A DNA stretch of 5,669 nucleotides, from the NCBI GenBank assembly GCA_017386805.1, contig JAFOGM010000174.1, positions 1 to 5,669 of the forward strand, read 5' to 3'. The notes below the pieces were generated by a model. It saw only the letters and a program-made list of their open reading frames with translations. It searched no databases and had not been told where the DNA came from. The stretch is from Bacillota bacterium (lineage in GTDB: Bacteria; Bacillota; Clostridia; Peptostreptococcales; Anaerovoracaceae). A program made the translations under genes and the position numbers. Below, piece by piece: positions 4,342 through 5,669 of this stretch; within the stretch, counting starts at the first letter, position 1, and each line of letters opens with the position of its first letter.

Positions 4342-5669
4342 TCACTCTTCGGCAACGGGCTCTGTCGGTGTTTGATCCTGTTCCAGCGGAAGGGTGAACC
4401 AGAAGGTGCTTCCTTTTTCCAGAGTGCTTCTTACGCCGAAGCGGGCCTTGTGTGCCAGGAGGATCTCCTTGACGATGGCCAGACCCAGGCCGGAGCTTCC
4501 GGAAGCAGCGCGGGTACCGGTGCGGCTGTATTTGTAGTAGCGGTCCCAGATGTGGGGCAGCTGGTCTTCCGGGATCCCGGGACCGTGGTCCTGAACGCGG
4601 ACGGTGACCGTACGCAGGGGGGTGGAGGCTGCCTTGGAATTGGTAAAACCTACAGGGATGGTGGTCACCCGCAGGAAGACTTCAATGGAGCCCCCGTCGG
4701 AAGCATAACGGACGGCGTTGTTGATCAGGTTGGAAATGACCTGCAGCAGCTGGCTTTCGTCGCCGTAAATGTAAGCTTCGTCTGCGTTGGTATCGAAGGT
4801 GACGGGACAGCCCTGCTGCTCCTGATAAGCCTCGTAGGTCTGGACCAGATTTTTCAGAGCGTGGTTCAGATCAAAGCGTTCTTTGTTCATGGGAACCACA
4901 CCGGACTGCATCTTGGACAGAAGCAGCATATCGCTGACCAGACGGTTCAGACGGTCGGTTTCGTTGATGATGACAGCCAGATGGGCATTTCGCTTGACTT
5001 CGTTATTTCCGGACAAATCACGGATCATTTCCGCGTAGGATTTGATCATGGTCAAAGGTGTCCGCAGGTCGTGGGACATGTTGGCTACAAGATCGCGGTG
5101 CAGCTCTTCTGTCTTGGCCAGCTCCTTGGATGTGTGATTCAGCGTGTCAGCCAGATTGTCGATCTCGGTGTAAGAGTTGCTGTCGAATTCGATTCCGTAT
5201 TCACCTTTGGCCAGGCGGGCTGCCTGATTCTTCAGGGCAACCAGCGGGGAAGAAATGCGCTTTGCCAGATAGAGAGATAAGGCAAAGGCCAGAATCAGGG
5301 AAATGAAGGTGACTGTCATCAGCTGATCCTTCAGAATGTCCACGTTGGCATCCACGGGGGACAGGGGAGCGTAGACACAGAGGATGGCGGGAGAACGGTG
5401 GCTGCTTTCCACCAGGGCGCCGTAGACCATGGTTTCGTCCTGATCGTTGGGACTGGCAATGGTGAAGGTCACCGTATCCGAAGCGTTTTCTGCCAATTTG
5501 GCCTTCACGATTTCAAAGCCTTCCAGCATATCTTCGCTGTAGCGGCGAATGGGATTGGGAGCGATAACCATGGAATTGTCCAGGGAAGCCATGTAGAAGT
5601 ACATGTCGTTATCGTAGGACAGGGTAGTCATGGTATCGATCAGCTCGTCCACATCCAGGCGATCAGGAG
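4342..5669 (-). CDS. Sensor histidine kinase, N-terminus outside the window
   Basis: This is the membrane sensor of a two-component system, which autophosphorylates on His and passes phosphate to a response regulator. About 441 residues are visible. Reading the minus strand from the right edge there is the distal part of an extracytoplasmic sensor region (about 5320-5669), then a transmembrane helix (about 5262-5319) and a HAMP linker. The HisKA domain has the H-box MSHDLRTPL with phospho-acceptor His at 5071-5073. The HATPase domain follows, with N-box NLINNAVRY (about 4705-4735), G1 box DHGPGIPED (about 4563-4590), F box RYYKYSR and G2 box GSSGLGLAIV (about 4471-4500). The frame is open past 5669, so the start and the expected first membrane helix lie off-window; GTG at 5650-5652 is internal. 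A partner response regulator probably lies further right, since this order is common. The signal sensed is unknown. Confidence 0.95.
   Translation of the reverse strand, partial: PDRLDVDELIDTMTTLSYDNDMYFYMASLDNSMVIAPNPIRRYSEDMLEGFEIVKAKLAENASDTVTFTIASPNDQDETMVYGALVESSHRSPAILCVYAPLSPVDANVDILKDQLMTVTFISLILAFALSLYLAKRISSPLVALKNQAARLAKGEYGIEFDSNSYTEIDNLADTLNHTSKELAKTEELHRDLVANMSHDLRTPLTMIKSYAEMIRDLSGNNEVKRNAHLAVIINETDRLNRLVSDMLLLSKMQSGVVPMNKERFDLNHALKNLVQTYEAYQEQQGCPVTFDTNADEAYIYGDESQLLQVISNLINNAVRYASDGGSIEVFLRVTTIPVGFTNSKAASTPLRTVTVRVQDHGPGIPEDQLPHIWDRYYKYSRTGTRAASGSSGLGLAIVKEILLAHKARFGVRSTLEKGSTFWFTLPLEQDQTPTEPVAEE

Noticed and set aside
4336..5280. A 314-codon plus-strand frame opposite the histidine kinase
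   Set aside because: The kinase frame on the minus strand contains all the expected boxes in order. The plus-strand frame has no family resemblance.

Overview
The window looks like chromosomal DNA from a Gram-positive-lineage (Bacillota) bacterium. The evidence is sigma-A-type promoters with perfect TATAAT boxes and extended -10 TG motifs, purine-rich Shine-Dalgarno sites, intrinsic terminators, and AT-rich intergenic DNA around moderate-GC genes. The RadA and EF-G-like sequences would suit a Negativicutes or Clostridia member (for example an Acidaminococcaceae relative), but that placement is inference and cannot be proved here.

Layout, left to right. Positions 1-197 hold an AT-rich regulatory region: three CGAG repeats spaced exactly 10 bp apart, two tandem candidate promoters and a GGAGG ribosome binding site. 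Positions 198-2258 (+) encode a stand-alone EF-G paralogue with extreme codon bias, in which the catalytic His of the G3 motif is Tyr. An intrinsic terminator follows at 2283-2319.

Positions 2320-2728 form an unusual intergenic unit: phased A-tracts, a very strong extended -10 promoter, about 270 nt of purine-rich sequence, and a strong terminator at 2684-2728. It looks like an independent small-RNA or small-protein transcription unit, and it matches no RNA family I can recognise. It contains a 35-codon reading frame that could encode a charged amphipathic helix. This is the most interesting part of the window.

Positions 2773-4247 (+) hold radA (DNA branch-migration helicase/ATPase) with its own extended -10 promoter. 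Its zinc finger has an atypical CxC second half. Positions 4342-5669 (-) hold the C-terminal part of a membrane sensor histidine kinase, whose N-terminus lies beyond the right edge. radA and the kinase converge on one near-symmetrical hairpin at 4274-4318 that can terminate both.

The genes do not form one operon. Each appears to be separately transcribed and separately terminated: a translation GTPase, an unknown short transcript, a recombination protein and a two-component sensor.
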